This document shows, in pieces, positions 49,166-59,473 of a stretch of 64,000 nt of DNA (positions are counted from its first letter, which is position 1; the number at the start of each line of letters is the position of its first letter). Below the pieces are notes generated by a model. That model was given only the letters and a program-made list of their open reading frames with translations. It did no database searches and was not told the origin of the DNA. A program made the translations under genes and the position numbers. The DNA is from Marinomonas sargassi (GTDB lineage Bacteria; Pseudomonadota; Gammaproteobacteria; Pseudomonadales; Marinomonadaceae), in the NCBI RefSeq assembly GCF_025716875.1, contig NZ_JAOVZB010000006.1, positions 62,001 to 126,000 on the forward strand, in the 5' to 3' direction.

Positions 49166-49780
49166 TTATCCCTCTATAATTTTCTTAACTGGCCCAAAAC
49201 TGCGACGATGTAATGGTGTAATACCATATTGGCGAATGGCTTCTAAATGCACCGCAGTTGGGTAACCTTTATGCTTTTCAAAACCATATTCCGGGTATTG
49301 TTCGGCGAGTGCAACTATCTCATTGTCTCGTGTGACTTTCGCCAAAATAGAAGCCGCTGAAATGGCTTCTTGTCGCGCATCCCCTTTTACCACAGCTTCC
49401 GCTGAGCAGGCTAGGTTAGTAGGGATACGGTTGCCATCCACTAACACATGTTCAGGCTGGATATCTAAAGCCGCTACCGCACGAGACATGGCCAACATAC
49501 TGGCATGGAGAATATTAATCTCATCTATTTCTTCTACACTGGCACTGGCAATCGCGTATGACAAGGCTTTTTCTTTGATTTCCACAAAGAGAGCCTCGCG
49601 TTTTTTCTCACTCAACTTCTTGGAATCAGCAAGGCCCGCTATGGGTTTGTTTGGGTCTAAAATAACCGCAGCAGCCACCACATCACCAGCAAGGGGACCT
49701 CTACCAGCCTCGTCGGTTCCTGCTAACAAGCCATCAAAATACACATCACTAACAAAGGGTTTTAACGGCTGATTTTTCAC
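49166..49780 (-). CDS. rnhB: Ribonuclease HII
   Basis: The 204-residue enzyme removes ribonucleotides from DNA. Catalytic residues are visible in [20 protein letters not shown] (Asp and Glu about 18-19), VLVDGNRIP and SILAKVTRD. The overlap with lpxB (4 bases) and the 4-base gap to dnaE show an lpxB-rnhB-dnaE transcript. Confidence 0.96.
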   Translation of the reverse strand: MKNQPLKPFVSDVYFDGLLAGTDEAGRGPLAGDVVAAAVILDPNKPIAGLADSKKLSEKKREALFVEIKEKALSYAIASASVEEIDEINILHASMLAMSRAVAALDIQPEHVLVDGNRIPTNLACSAEAVVKGDARQEAISAASILAKVTRDNEIVALAEQYPEYGFEKHKGYPTAVHLEAIRQYGITPLHRRSFGPVKKIIEG

Positions 49781-50958
49781 TGCTTTTCTTCCAGCCCTGC
49801 TTTTTCTAACCTAGAACTTTCTAACATAGAAATAATGGCTTTAGCGCCTTGTTCACCCGCATTTTTGCGCAACATATTATGCAAGTCTAAATACTTATCT
49901 TGAATTGACTGGTCTGCATAAAACGAGCGTCTGACATCCAATAAGTTGGATGCTAAATTCTCAGGAATCGCTTCGTCCTGCAATAACTCAGGTACCAGTG
50001 GTTCATTGGCGAGTAAATTTGGCAAAGAAACATAAGGTACCTTAATCATTCTCGACATAATGGCGTAAGTTAACTTGTTAACCTTATAGGAAACCACCAT
50101 TGGGCGCTTCACTAACATAGCTTCTAGCGCAGCAGTACCTGAGGCTAGCAATATAGCGTCTGAGGCGGCCATCACAGTACGAGACTGTCCATCTATGATA
50201 TTGGCCTCGACACCCGCTTCAAGCAAAACAGCTTGTATTTGTCCTCGCCTTTTCTCATTAGCCGCTGGCATTAAGAATATTGCTTTTGGCTCTTGCTGTT
50301 TAATTATCTTCATCGTTTCAGCAAACAAGGGAGCAAGCTTAGCAACCTCTCCTTCCCTAGAACCCGGTAAGATAGCAAAAACTGGCGAGCTTTCCGGTAT
50401 ATCTAATCCTAATGTCTGTCTGGCTTCTTGAGCATCACTCTCTAGAGGGATTTCATCTGCTAAGGTATGACCAACGCACTCCACTGGGATATTGTGCTCA
50501 TGGTAAATAGGCAGTTCAAAAGGGAATAGTGCCAGCATGAGATCAACAGATTTTTTGATGTTGAAAATGCGCTTTTGTCGCCAAGCCCACACTGACGGAC
50601 TGACATAATGAACCGTTGGAATACCAGCTAACTTAAGCTTCTTAGCTAATGGCATATTAAAATCAGGGGAGTCGATTCCGATAAAAGCCGTGGGTGGATT
50701 ATCAAGGCAAGACAAATAAAGTCGCTTGCGGATGCCCAGTAGTTCTCTCAACCTTCCTAGCACTTCAACTAAGCCCATTACCGATAGTCGGTCCATAGGC
50801 ACCATACTAGTAAGACCTTGGGCTTCCATCAATGGACCACCAATGCCCTCAAAGACGGCATCTGGCTGTAGTTTTTTAAGGTGAGCAATCAAGTTGGCAC
50901 CCAAAATATCACCGGATGCTTCACCAGCTACTAATACATAACGTTTTGTAGACGTCAC
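49777..50958 (-). CDS. lpxB: Lipid-A-disaccharide synthase
   Basis: The 393-residue peripheral membrane glycosyltransferase joins lipid X and UDP-diacylglucosamine. Features are [15 protein letters not shown] near the N-terminus, [38 protein letters not shown] and the [21 protein letters not shown] donor-binding region. It is separated from lpxA by a terminator, unlike the usual tight coupling. Confidence 0.96.
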   Translation of the reverse strand: MTSTKRYVLVAGEASGDILGANLIAHLKKLQPDAVFEGIGGPLMEAQGLTSMVPMDRLSVMGLVEVLGRLRELLGIRKRLYLSCLDNPPTAFIGIDSPDFNMPLAKKLKLAGIPTVHYVSPSVWAWRQKRIFNIKKSVDLMLALFPFELPIYHEHNIPVECVGHTLADEIPLESDAQEARQTLGLDIPESSPVFAILPGSREGEVAKLAPLFAETMKIIKQQEPKAIFLMPAANEKRRGQIQAVLLEAGVEANIIDGQSRTVMAASDAILLASGTAALEAMLVKRPMVVSYKVNKLTYAIMSRMIKVPYVSLPNLLANEPLVPELLQDEAIPENLASNLLDVRRSFYADQSIQDKYLDLHNMLRKNAGEQGAKAIISMLESSRLEKAGLEEKQ

Positions 50959-50989
50959 TATTCTCTCCCTTATAAACCTAAACCATAAA

Positions 50990-51019
50990 AAAACCCCGAA
51001 GCAATCCGGGGTTTTTCTT
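50990..51019 (-). terminator. Intrinsic terminator between lpxA and lpxB
   Basis: CCCCG (50994-50998) pairs with CGGGG (51007-51011). On the minus strand the stem is followed by seven T. It lies 15 bases after the lpxA stop and inside a cluster usually treated as one operon. Confidence 0.85.
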
Positions 51020-51033
51020 TAAAAACAGAGTGA

Positions 51034-51810
51034 TTATCTTATGATGCCACGTTTAGACTGTCGGATAGACACAATAAAATCGGCCACTTCAGAAACACTA
51101 GAGACATCTGACTTTTCAAGTTCTTTTAATGCTTCTTCCAGCGTTAAACCTTTTAGATAAATCATTTTATAAGCAGTTCGTAAGGCTCTAATCACATCGG
51201 ATGGCACACCTCGGCGACGCATGCCTTCAAAGTTCATCCCATGGGCTTTCGCAGGACTACCAGACACCATAATGTAACGAGGTACATCTTTGGCGACCAT
51301 GGACCCCATGCCACACATACTGTATGAATTCACTTGGCAAAATTGATGGACACCAGTGTAACCACCAAGAATGACATTATCGCCAACGCGAACATGACCT
51401 GCTAGAGCGGCAAAGTTAGCCATGATGTTATTATCACCTACGATACAGTCATGACCCACATGGGTACTTGCCATAAACAAGTTATGACTACCTATCTTGG
51501 TGATACTGTTATCTTGAATGGTGCCGCGATGAATAGTGGCATTTTCACGGATAACATTATGATCACCTATCACTAATTCGGTAGGTTCGCCTTTGTATTT
51601 TTTATCTTGGTTTGCTTCACCAACGGAAGCAAACTGATAAATTTCATTATTACACCCAATTGTCGTATGACCATTAATTACGACATGAGACTTAATAACA
51701 CTACCAGCACCAATTTTTACATTAGGGCCAATGGTACAAAAAGGACCGATCTCTACGCTGGAGTCAATCTCTGCTTTTGAATCTATTAAGCTGGTTGGAT
51801 GTATCACCAC
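51034..51810 (-). CDS. lpxA: Acyl-ACP--UDP-N-acetylglucosamine O-acyltransferase
   Basis: The 258-residue trimeric left-handed beta-helix enzyme performs the first step of lipid A synthesis. Hexapeptide repeats fill residues 1-185 (IHPTSLIDSKAEI onwards), the catalytic histidine is in FMASTHVGHDCIVGDN, and a helical C-terminus follows. It starts with GTG 51810, overlapping the fabZ TAG by one base, with AGGAAAG upstream. Confidence 0.97.
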   Translation of the reverse strand: MVIHPTSLIDSKAEIDSSVEIGPFCTIGPNVKIGAGSVIKSHVVINGHTTIGCNNEIYQFASVGEANQDKKYKGEPTELVIGDHNVIRENATIHRGTIQDNSITKIGSHNLFMASTHVGHDCIVGDNNIMANFAALAGHVRVGDNVILGGYTGVHQFCQVNSYSMCGMGSMVAKDVPRYIMVSGSPAKAHGMNFEGMRRRGVPSDVIRALRTAYKMIYLKGLTLEEALKELEKSDVSSVSEVADFIVSIRQSKRGIIR

Positions 51811-52247
51811 TATACTTTCCTATCTGCACACAAAATAGTTGCTGAGCATACTAGCTCACCTTCTACTGTTGCTTTACATTCAAATTTCCAAATGCCACGT
51901 TTTTCAGTCAAGATTTTAGCTTCTAATTGAACCTGATCACCTGGCACAACAGGCCTTTTAAAACGACATTTCTCAGAACCAACGAAGTAATATATAGAAC
52001 CGTCCTGAGGTTTCTTATCCATGGTTTTAAAGCCCAAGATACCCGCAGCTTGCGCCATAGCCTCGATAATCAAAACGCCCGGCATTACTGGATGATCTGG
52101 GAAATGACCATTAAAAAACGGTTCATTAATGGTAACATTTTTGTACGCAACAATGGACTCACCTAAGTTTAGTTCAACTACACGATCCACCAACAAAAAA
52201 GGGTATCTGTGTGGTAAGTATTGGCGGATTTCATTTACGTCCATCAT
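51810..52247 (-). CDS. fabZ: 3-hydroxyacyl-[acyl-carrier-protein] dehydratase FabZ
   Basis: The 145-residue hot-dog-fold dehydratase of fatty acid elongation competes with LpxA for hydroxymyristoyl-ACP. The active histidine is in [14 protein letters not shown], and the glutamate in IEAMAQAAG. It overlaps lpxD by 4 bases. The second Met, one codon in, is an alternative start. Confidence 0.97.
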   Translation of the reverse strand: MMDVNEIRQYLPHRYPFLLVDRVVELNLGESIVAYKNVTINEPFFNGHFPDHPVMPGVLIIEAMAQAAGILGFKTMDKKPQDGSIYYFVGSEKCRFKRPVVPGDQVQLEAKILTEKRGIWKFECKATVEGELVCSATILCADRKV

Positions 52248-53284
52248 TTATTATCAACCTTATCTAATAACTTATTTATCTGTTGTTTCATTTGTGAAAA
52301 CTGTTTTGCCATGTCATCTATCCGTCTGACTCTGGCAACGGTCCTACGCCATTTGGACGTAGGTTCCATACCCATTCCTGAAGAGTAAGACCCTGCTTCT
52401 GGAATGGAGTTACTGATCATACTCATACCGGTAATGTGTACATGATCCACTATTGTTAAATGACCTGCGATACAAACGCCGCCAGAAATAGTACAAGAAG
52501 AACCGATTTTTGTACTACCTGCAATCGCCGTACTCGCGGCAATCGCTGTATTATCGCCAATTATGACGTTATGAGCAATTTGAACTTGGTTATCAACTTT
52601 TACACCGTTACCAATGAGTGTATTTTCAATGGCGCCACGGTCAATGGTGGTACTGGCTCCGACTTCTACAGAGTTACCAATCACCACAGAACCAAGCTGA
52701 TTTATCTTTTCCCAAGCACCATTTTTAGGTGCAAAACCAAAACCATCTGCACCGATAATCGAACCACTGTGGAATATACAGGATTCGCCAATAATTACAT
52801 CATGGTAAATCGTAACATTTGGGTACAATTGTGTACCTTTGCCAATGGTAACTCCTCGACCAATAGCACAACCAGCACCTATGATGCAGCCATCTTCAAT
52901 GACAGCACCAGCATCAATAGTGACATTTGGGGAGATTACGGCTGAAGAGGAAACCTTAGCCGTATCTGCTATAACGGCACTAGCATGATGGCCAGACCAA
53001 GATTGTGTCTCAGGGATAAATAAGTGCGATAGTTCTGCAAAGGCTAGGTAAGGATTAGCAACGACAATGGCATTTTCAACCAAGGCAGCAAGTTCTTGGT
53101 TTTTCACTATCACAGCCCCTGCCGAGGTAGAAGACAAATGACTTTGGTACTTAGGGTTCGCTAAAAAGCTCAACTCGGATTTCGTCGCACCCTCTAACGT
53201 ACCTAGCTTTTCAATAACGAGTTGATCATCTCCAACCACTTCGCCTTGTACTTTCTGAGCTAATTCCCCTAAGGTATATGACAT
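52244..53284 (-). CDS. lpxD: UDP-3-O-acylglucosamine N-acyltransferase
   Basis: The 346-residue beta-helix enzyme adds the N-linked hydroxyacyl chain in lipid A synthesis. The N-terminal uridine-binding domain (about 1-100) precedes hexapeptide repeats such as [17 protein letters not shown], and the catalytic histidine is in [14 protein letters not shown]-terminal helix (about 315-345) follows. It is 3 bases from skp and overlaps fabZ. Confidence 0.97.
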   Translation of the reverse strand: MSYTLGELAQKVQGEVVGDDQLVIEKLGTLEGATKSELSFLANPKYQSHLSSTSAGAVIVKNQELAALVENAIVVANPYLAFAELSHLFIPETQSWSGHHASAVIADTAKVSSSAVISPNVTIDAGAVIEDGCIIGAGCAIGRGVTIGKGTQLYPNVTIYHDVIIGESCIFHSGSIIGADGFGFAPKNGAWEKINQLGSVVIGNSVEVGASTTIDRGAIENTLIGNGVKVDNQVQIAHNVIIGDNTAIAASTAIAGSTKIGSSCTISGGVCIAGHLTIVDHVHITGMSMISNSIPEAGSYSSGMGMEPTSKWRRTVARVRRIDDMAKQFSQMKQQINKLLDKVDNK

Positions 53285-53287
53285 AAA

Positions 53288-53782
53288 TTAATTGTCCTTA
53301 TTAATGCGTTTTACCAACTCACCTGTAATATCCACACCTTGATTGGCATATAAACTTAACTGTCTATTCAACACTAAATCCAATTTTTTCTCTTCAATGA
53401 TAGCCTTTAGAGCCAGCTCACCCTTAGGAGTAAGAGACTTAATTAATTGCTGCTCGATTGATTTCGCTTCATTCTGCATTTTAGCCGCTAACACTTGAAT
53501 CTGTTGCTGTCGCTGAGCCAGCCCTTGACGGCGCTTTTTAAATTCTTCTTCCGAAAGTGTTAGCTCATCCCGCTTAAGTTCCTCTGCAAGCTGTTGCAAA
53601 GTAGCCTGCTCTTCTTTTAAGCGAGCATCCATGTCTGCCACTTTTTGCTTTGGCGCTTTAGCTGCTTCCTGACCAATGTTACTTTGTAATAATGCAGCTC
53701 TAAAGTCCACAACAGCCACTTCAGTAGCCTGTGCACTACCTATCAATAATAGACCAACTAAAACACTTACTAATTTCTTCAT
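53288..53782 (-). CDS. skp: Periplasmic chaperone Skp (OmpH family)
   Basis: The 164-residue protein has a signal peptide (about 1-19, cleaved near AQA). Long basic helices follow (about 45-115, with repeated Lys/Gln/Glu) between short strands, giving the tentacle-shaped trimer that holds unfolded outer-membrane proteins for BamA. It sits between bamA and lpxD, its conserved place. Confidence 0.93.
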   Translation of the reverse strand: MKKLVSVLVGLLLIGSAQATEVAVVDFRAALLQSNIGQEAAKAPKQKVADMDARLKEEQATLQQLAEELKRDELTLSEEEFKKRRQGLAQRQQQIQVLAAKMQNEAKSIEQQLIKSLTPKGELALKAIIEEKKLDLVLNRQLSLYANQGVDITGELVKRINKDN

Positions 53783-53821
53783 TACATCATCCTATTGTTT
53801 TTAAATAGCAAACAGAACCTA

Positions 53822-56137
53822 CTAAAAAGCCGTACCTAAACGAAATTGGAAAAAGTCTGTTTCATCATCGTCTTCAGGGTTAATTGCTTTCGCAACATTG
53901 AAGGACAAAGGCGCTATCGGTGTTATCCATGTCCAACTAAGTCCTACACTGTAACGAATCTCGCCAAGGTCAACACCCGAAGTGCAGTTTGTACTAACAG
54001 GGAAGCAAGAGGTTGCGAACACATTACCAGCATCTAAAAAGGCCGCTGTTCGCACAGACTTATGATCTTCAACCATAGGCAAAGGGAAAATCACCTCTAG
54101 CGTTCCCGCCATTAAGAAGTTCCCCCCCATAGCGTCACTATTACTGTCTGAATCATCATCGTAGGAGTTCTGTGGTCCCAATGATGACGAGCTATAACCC
54201 CTTACTGTACCAGCACCACCAGCATAGTAGTTTTCATAAAATGGTAGATACTCGCTGTCTCCATAGCCATTACCGTAAGACACTCGGCCTTTAGCATGGA
54301 ACAACCAGAGATTTGAGTTATCTATATTCCAGTATTTTTCAGAAGTAAGGCTGGCTTTATAATACTCTTGATCACTACCCGGCGTTGTTACACGTAGGTT
54401 CAGATTTGTTGAGTAACCATTGGTAGGCAATATGCCACCAATCAAGTCGTTATCTCGCCAAGTAATCGAGGCAATAATGTCATCATAATTATCGCCATAA
54501 GTATCAACAAAGTACTCAGATTCGTTAGAAGGGTCATCCGATAAATCAATCGATGTTTCTTGTACACCCAAACTAAAAGTAAGACTTTGCGTATCCGATA
54601 TAGGGTAACCATAACTCAGCTCGGCGCCTATTTTATCTAGCTGATAATCTTCAATGTCGTCACTATCATAATCACTAGATTGGTAGTAAAAGCGTGCCCC
54701 TCGACTCACCCCATCTACTGTAAAGTAAGGATTTCTGTAGGATAAAGAGTAACTAGTATATTCATCAGATTTGGAAGCATTAAAGGATAAGCGGTTACCT
54801 GTACCCAAGAAGTTCGACTTGGATATACCAAAGCCATAAATAAGGCCATCATCATCAGAAAAACCGATACTGGCTTGAATGCTGCCTGAAGGTTGCTCCA
54901 ATACGGTAAACTCAAGGTCTACCAAATCCGTCGTACCCGGCACAGGGCGAGTTCTTAAATTGACATTACCAAAGAAACCTAAGCGTTCCAGACGACGCTT
55001 GGAAGCCTGAATTTTAGAATGAACTGCTAACGCCCCTTCAAATTGAGTCATTTCACGACGCAGCACCTCATCTTGAGTTTCACTGTTCCCAGCAAAAGTA
55101 ATGCGTCGCACATAGACTCTAGAACCTGGGTTTATTTGGTAACTTAGGTTCACCGTTTGGTCATCCAGTTTCTCTGGTATGACATTGACACTAGCAAACA
55201 AATAACCGTGATTACCGAGCTCAGTTGAGATCTTTTCAATAATATCTGTCACTTCCTGACGAGAGAAAGTATCGCCTTGCGCGTGAGATATATGCTGCCA
55301 TACAAGATCTTCTGAAATGGGCAAACTACCACTTAAAGACAGATCATTAAGGCTATAAGGCTTACCCTCTTCTATATTAATAACCACATACACATCACGT
55401 TTATCTGAAGATAAACTTACCTGACTAGAAACCACTTTAAAGTCTAGGTAGCCCTGATCTAAATAGAAGCTTCTTAAGGTATTAATATCACCATCAATCT
55501 TGGCCTTGGCGTATTCATCTGCGGAACTAAAGGGGTTCCAGTAACCTGTTTCCCTCGCTTCAAAGTCTTCCGTTAGAGTTTCGTCATCGAAAGCCGTATT
55601 ACCCACAATATTAATGTGCACTATTTTTGCAGTGTCACCTTCATCAATATCAATAGAGATACCAACACGGTTACGGGGCATGTCATCAACTTTGATGTCC
55701 ACCTTTGCACTGTAACGCCCCAGTGCAAAGTATTGACGTTGTAGCTCTTGAGAAATTTGATTCAAGGTTTCAGGCTTATATATCTCGCCAATCTCTAGGC
55801 CAGAGAGTTTCAAGCCACGTTCTAGATCTTCCGTATTAACCAGCTCATTACCAGAAATTGTCAAATCACCAATGGAAGCTCGTTCAACAACATCAAAAAC
55901 CAAAACACCCTGATCATCATAAACATCAATATCACTAAAGAAACCACTATTAAAAAGAGAGTTAATGGCTTCATAGACCTTATTCGAGTCATAGGTTTTA
56001 TCATCGTCAAAGCCTATTAGGTCAAATGCCCTTGTTGAAGGCATTTGTATAAGGCCATCGATTCTTACATCTTCTACTGGCTTCGCTACACCATGTACAC
56101 TAATTAGAGCTAAAAATACTGCGGAAAAAAACTTCAC
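53822..56137 (-). CDS. bamA: Outer membrane protein assembly factor BamA
   Basis: The 771-residue protein has a signal peptide (about 1-18), five POTRA domains (about 22-420) and a C-terminal 16-strand beta-barrel. The barrel includes the lid-loop signature region YYAGGAGTVRGY and a terminal strand ending in Phe (FQFRLGTAF). It is the core of the machine that inserts outer-membrane proteins. Length is slightly below E. coli (810). It lies 12 bases after rseP. Confidence 0.96.
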   Translation of the reverse strand: MKFFSAVFLALISVHGVAKPVEDVRIDGLIQMPSTRAFDLIGFDDDKTYDSNKVYEAINSLFNSGFFSDIDVYDDQGVLVFDVVERASIGDLTISGNELVNTEDLERGLKLSGLEIGEIYKPETLNQISQELQRQYFALGRYSAKVDIKVDDMPRNRVGISIDIDEGDTAKIVHINIVGNTAFDDETLTEDFEARETGYWNPFSSADEYAKAKIDGDINTLRSFYLDQGYLDFKVVSSQVSLSSDKRDVYVVINIEEGKPYSLNDLSLSGSLPISEDLVWQHISHAQGDTFSRQEVTDIIEKISTELGNHGYLFASVNVIPEKLDDQTVNLSYQINPGSRVYVRRITFAGNSETQDEVLRREMTQFEGALAVHSKIQASKRRLERLGFFGNVNLRTRPVPGTTDLVDLEFTVLEQPSGSIQASIGFSDDDGLIYGFGISKSNFLGTGNRLSFNASKSDEYTSYSLSYRNPYFTVDGVSRGARFYYQSSDYDSDDIEDYQLDKIGAELSYGYPISDTQSLTFSLGVQETSIDLSDDPSNESEYFVDTYGDNYDDIIASITWRDNDLIGGILPTNGYSTNLNLRVTTPGSDQEYYKASLTSEKYWNIDNSNLWLFHAKGRVSYGNGYGDSEYLPFYENYYAGGAGTVRGYSSSSLGPQNSYDDDSDSNSDAMGGNFLMAGTLEVIFPLPMVEDHKSVRTAAFLDAGNVFATSCFPVSTNCTSGVDLGEIRYSVGLSWTWITPIAPLSFNVAKAINPEDDDETDFFQFRLGTAF

Positions 56138-56149
56138 ATAAACCTCAAT

Positions 56150-57496
56150 TTACAAGCGAGCAATATCATTAAAAATTGCTACCGCCATTAAAGCAAACAA
56201 AAGAGAAGCCCCTATACGGTAGGCAAGATTCTGTATTTTTTCAGAAACTGGCTTACGGCGTACCGCTTCAATACCAAAAAACAATAAATGCCCTCCATCC
56301 AACATTGGAATAGGCAACAAATTCAACACCCCTAAACTCACACTCAAGTAAGCCATGAATTTTAAAAATGACTGTAAACCTGACTCAGCCGAGGCACTAG
56401 CAACTTTTGCAATGGTAATAGGACCAGACAAGTTATCGACGGAGATAAGCCCCTGAATCATCTTACCAATAGAGCCAAAAGTTAAGGCTATCATTTTCCC
56501 CGTTTGTTCCATGCCGTATACGAAGGAACTAAACAGCCCATAATTACGTTCACGTATAAGGCTTTCATCCCATTTGGGAGGCACAACTGCAATACCAGCG
56601 TAGCCGACTAACTGGCCATTTAACTCTCGTGAGTTAGGGGTCAATGATAGATTCTGCTCTCGACCATTGCGCTCAACATCGACAGAAATCATTTTGCCCG
56701 CACTAGCTTGCACAATAGCAACAATATGTGACCAATCCTTGATGGCTTCACCATTTGCAGCAAAAATTCTATCGCCACTTAGAAAACCAGCACGATATGC
56801 AGCACCACCTTCGACGACCTGATCAATCAAAGGTTCAACCTGAGGGCGCCAAGGTTTAAGACCAAAAGCACCGATTAAATCACTGGGTTCTTGTCCGACT
56901 AACCAAGCATTTAACCGGGCAACATCCTCTTGCTGCGAACTTAAACCTTCCGTTTGGTAACGAACGGTAATACTTCCCGTTTGACCAATCAAGCTTGCTA
57001 ACACTAAATTTACATCTTCCCATGAATGGACACTTTCTCCATTGATGGCAATTATCTCATCACCAGCCTGAATATCTGTCTGTGCGATAGGGCTATTGAC
57101 AACAATATCACCAACTTTTGGAGCGACAGACTGTATGCCCAACATGGCAACCAGAGCATAAATAACAACCGCTAGGATAAAGTTTGCTATAGGGCCGGCA
57201 GCAACGATAGCAATACGCTGCCAAACATTTTTATTATTAAAGGCTTGGTCTTTTAATGACTCAGGAACACCACCCTCGCGCTCATCTAACATGCGTACAA
57301 AGCCGCCTAGAGGGATCATAGCTAAGGTAAACTCTGTTCCTGCTTTATTGACATATCGGTAAAGTGGCTTGCCAAAACCCACAGAAAAACGCAAAACTTT
57401 CACACCACAACGGCGAGCAATATAGTAATGACCAAATTCATGGAAGGTAATCAAAACACCTAAAGAAATAACAATAGAAAGAATATTTTGAATCAT
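56150..57496 (-). CDS. rseP: Site-2 zinc metalloprotease RseP
   Basis: The 448-residue inner-membrane protease has the zinc motif HEFGH (about 19-23) in the first membrane helix, two tandem PDZ domains (about 120-290) and the third active-site motif in LPIPMLDGGHL near residue 395. It cuts RseA in the sigma-E envelope stress cascade and clears signal peptides. It overlaps dxr by 4 bases. Confidence 0.96.
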   Translation of the reverse strand: MIQNILSIVISLGVLITFHEFGHYYIARRCGVKVLRFSVGFGKPLYRYVNKAGTEFTLAMIPLGGFVRMLDEREGGVPESLKDQAFNNKNVWQRIAIVAAGPIANFILAVVIYALVAMLGIQSVAPKVGDIVVNSPIAQTDIQAGDEIIAINGESVHSWEDVNLVLASLIGQTGSITVRYQTEGLSSQQEDVARLNAWLVGQEPSDLIGAFGLKPWRPQVEPLIDQVVEGGAAYRAGFLSGDRIFAANGEAIKDWSHIVAIVQASAGKMISVDVERNGREQNLSLTPNSRELNGQLVGYAGIAVVPPKWDESLIRERNYGLFSSFVYGMEQTGKMIALTFGSIGKMIQGLISVDNLSGPITIAKVASASAESGLQSFLKFMAYLSVSLGVLNLLPIPMLDGGHLLFFGIEAVRRKPVSEKIQNLAYRIGASLLFALMAVAIFNDIARL

Positions 57497-58677
57497 GCGA
57501 AGTCACCATCCACAAGCACATTATTTGCCAATTGGCGTGCCATTTTATCCGCTTCAAACACATCATCCAAACAATTCACCGGACGAATATCAGAGTGAGT
57601 CAGAACATATTCATTGAGCTTAGCTATGTCTAAGAAGCTTATTTTTTCATTCAAAAATGCAGCAACTGCGACCTCATTCGCAGCATTTAATACCGCCATC
57701 GCCGTGCCGCCTAAGTACCAAGCCTCCGCAGCCAAGCGAAGATTAGGGAAACGCTCTAAATCTGGAGCTTCAAAGTTCAGGCGAGAAATTTCGATTAAAT
57801 CAAGTGGAGGAACCTGAGTTTCGATTCGCTTTGGCCAAGTCATACCATAGGCAATAGGCACCTTCATATCTGGATTGCCCATTTGCGCTATGACTGAACC
57901 ATCTTTATAGGAGACCATGGAGTGAATAATGCTTTCAGGGTGAATAACCACATCAACATCATCTGGTGTCACATTGAACAACCAACATGCTTCGATTAGT
58001 TCCAGTCCTTTATTCATTAACGAAGCAGAATCAATGGAAATTTTCTGCCCCATTGACCAGTTAGGGTGTTTGCAAGCCTGCACTGGTGTCACTGAAGTCA
58101 TATCATCTAGTGGCCATGACCTAAATGGACCACCTGATGCGGTTAACAATATTTTTGAAACATCCGCCGTGTGCGCACCAGCATGGTTTTGAGGAAGGCT
58201 TTGAAATATAGCATTATGTTCACTATCAATTGGTAGTAGCACCGCATTATGCAGCGCCACTTCATCCATAAATAGCTTGCCAGCAGTAACCAAGGACTCC
58301 TTGTTCGCCAACAAAATACGTTTTCCTGCACGAATGCCCGCAAGGGTTGGCTTCAAGCCCGCAAACCCCATAATAGCTGCCATGACTTGATTCACGTTAG
58401 GATCAGCAGCAATGCTATCTAGAGCCTGCTCTCCCCACTCAAACGACACACTGGCACCCTGACACCTTGCAGCCACTTCATTACAAGCAAGTTCAGAACC
58501 CATAACAATTCGCTGCGGCTTAAAGCGGTGATATATGTCGACCATTTTATCGACACTTTTGTCTGCGGATGCACTGACAAGCGTAAACTTATCTGGGTGT
58601 TGCTCAATAATATCTAATGTACTTTGACCAATTGAGCCAGTTGCGCCTAATAAACAAATACCTTGCATTAAAGCCAT
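57493..58677 (-). CDS. dxr: 1-deoxy-D-xylulose 5-phosphate reductoisomerase
   Basis: The 394-residue NADPH enzyme makes methylerythritol phosphate, the committed MEP-pathway step. It has the NADP loop GATGSIGQST (about 10-19), LLANKESLVTAG, the metal residues in PIDSEHNAIFQ, and the flexible loop around HPNWSMGQKISIDSASLMNK. It overlaps rseP by 4 and cdsA by 10 bases. Confidence 0.97.
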   Translation of the reverse strand: MALMQGICLLGATGSIGQSTLDIIEQHPDKFTLVSASADKSVDKMVDIYHRFKPQRIVMGSELACNEVAARCQGASVSFEWGEQALDSIAADPNVNQVMAAIMGFAGLKPTLAGIRAGKRILLANKESLVTAGKLFMDEVALHNAVLLPIDSEHNAIFQSLPQNHAGAHTADVSKILLTASGGPFRSWPLDDMTSVTPVQACKHPNWSMGQKISIDSASLMNKGLELIEACWLFNVTPDDVDVVIHPESIIHSMVSYKDGSVIAQMGNPDMKVPIAYGMTWPKRIETQVPPLDLIEISRLNFEAPDLERFPNLRLAAEAWYLGGTAMAVLNAANEVAVAAFLNEKISFLDIAKLNEYVLTHSDIRPVNCLDDVFEADKMARQLANNVLVDGDFA

Positions 58678-59471
58678 CCAAAGACAGTCAGCAAAAGAAC
58701 ATAAGTAGGTGCCGCCGCTGTTAGGCTGTCCACTCTATCCATAACACCACCATGCCCGGGTATTAGTTGGCTCGAATCCTTTATCTCTTCATACCTTTTC
58801 AGCAAGCTTTCCATAAGGTCACCCAACACTGAAACAGAGGCAGTAACCAATGCAATGATAGCTAATAAAAACCAACTAGAAAGGCTGTAATCACTCCAGA
58901 CGCTAAAAGCAACAATACCGATTTGAGTGATAATTAAACCGCCAAACACACCTTCCCAAGACTTTCCTGGGCTAACATATTTAGCCAATTTACGCTTACC
59001 AAAGGCGCGACCTGCAAAATAAGCCCCTGAGTCCGCCCCCCAGATCAACCCCATCAGAACAAGAACCCACGTAATAAAACCTTCTGAACTTTTTAAAACA
59101 ACCAGAGCAGACCATGTCGCTGTCAGAACAAAAACACCAAAGATTAAACGAACTATAGAGTGTCGCCATACTAATGGATCTGGGTAACGGGCCACCCAAT
59201 ACAAGGCAAGCAACCATAATACGGGAGCGAGAAAAAGGGTATTCTGAGCCAAATTCAGGTGACCTAAAAGAGCACATATCGCCCCGACTAAAACCGCATA
59301 CAAAATCCGTCCTAATTGCGCTTTAATGCCCGATAAACGAGCCCATTCCCAACCTGCCAAAAGCACGACACCAAGCATAGACCACGAAAAAGTATTTGAT
59401 GAAGCAACAAAAACAGCACCCAGAAACAAGGCGGCCATAACAATGGCACTTAAAATACGAGGAAGTAACAT
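58668..59471 (-). CDS. cdsA: Phosphatidate cytidylyltransferase
   Basis: The 267-residue polytopic membrane enzyme makes CDP-diacylglycerol from CTP and phosphatidate. The C-terminal signature is complete: KYVSPGKSWEGVFGG, then GDLMESLLKR and the PGHGGVMDRVDSL ending. It has about eight membrane segments. It follows uppS by 2 bases. Confidence 0.96.
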   Translation of the reverse strand: MLLPRILSAIVMAALFLGAVFVASSNTFSWSMLGVVLLAGWEWARLSGIKAQLGRILYAVLVGAICALLGHLNLAQNTLFLAPVLWLLALYWVARYPDPLVWRHSIVRLIFGVFVLTATWSALVVLKSSEGFITWVLVLMGLIWGADSGAYFAGRAFGKRKLAKYVSPGKSWEGVFGGLIITQIGIVAFSVWSDYSLSSWFLLAIIALVTASVSVLGDLMESLLKRYEEIKDSSQLIPGHGGVMDRVDSLTAAAPTYVLLLTVFGWL

Positions 59472-59473
59472 AA

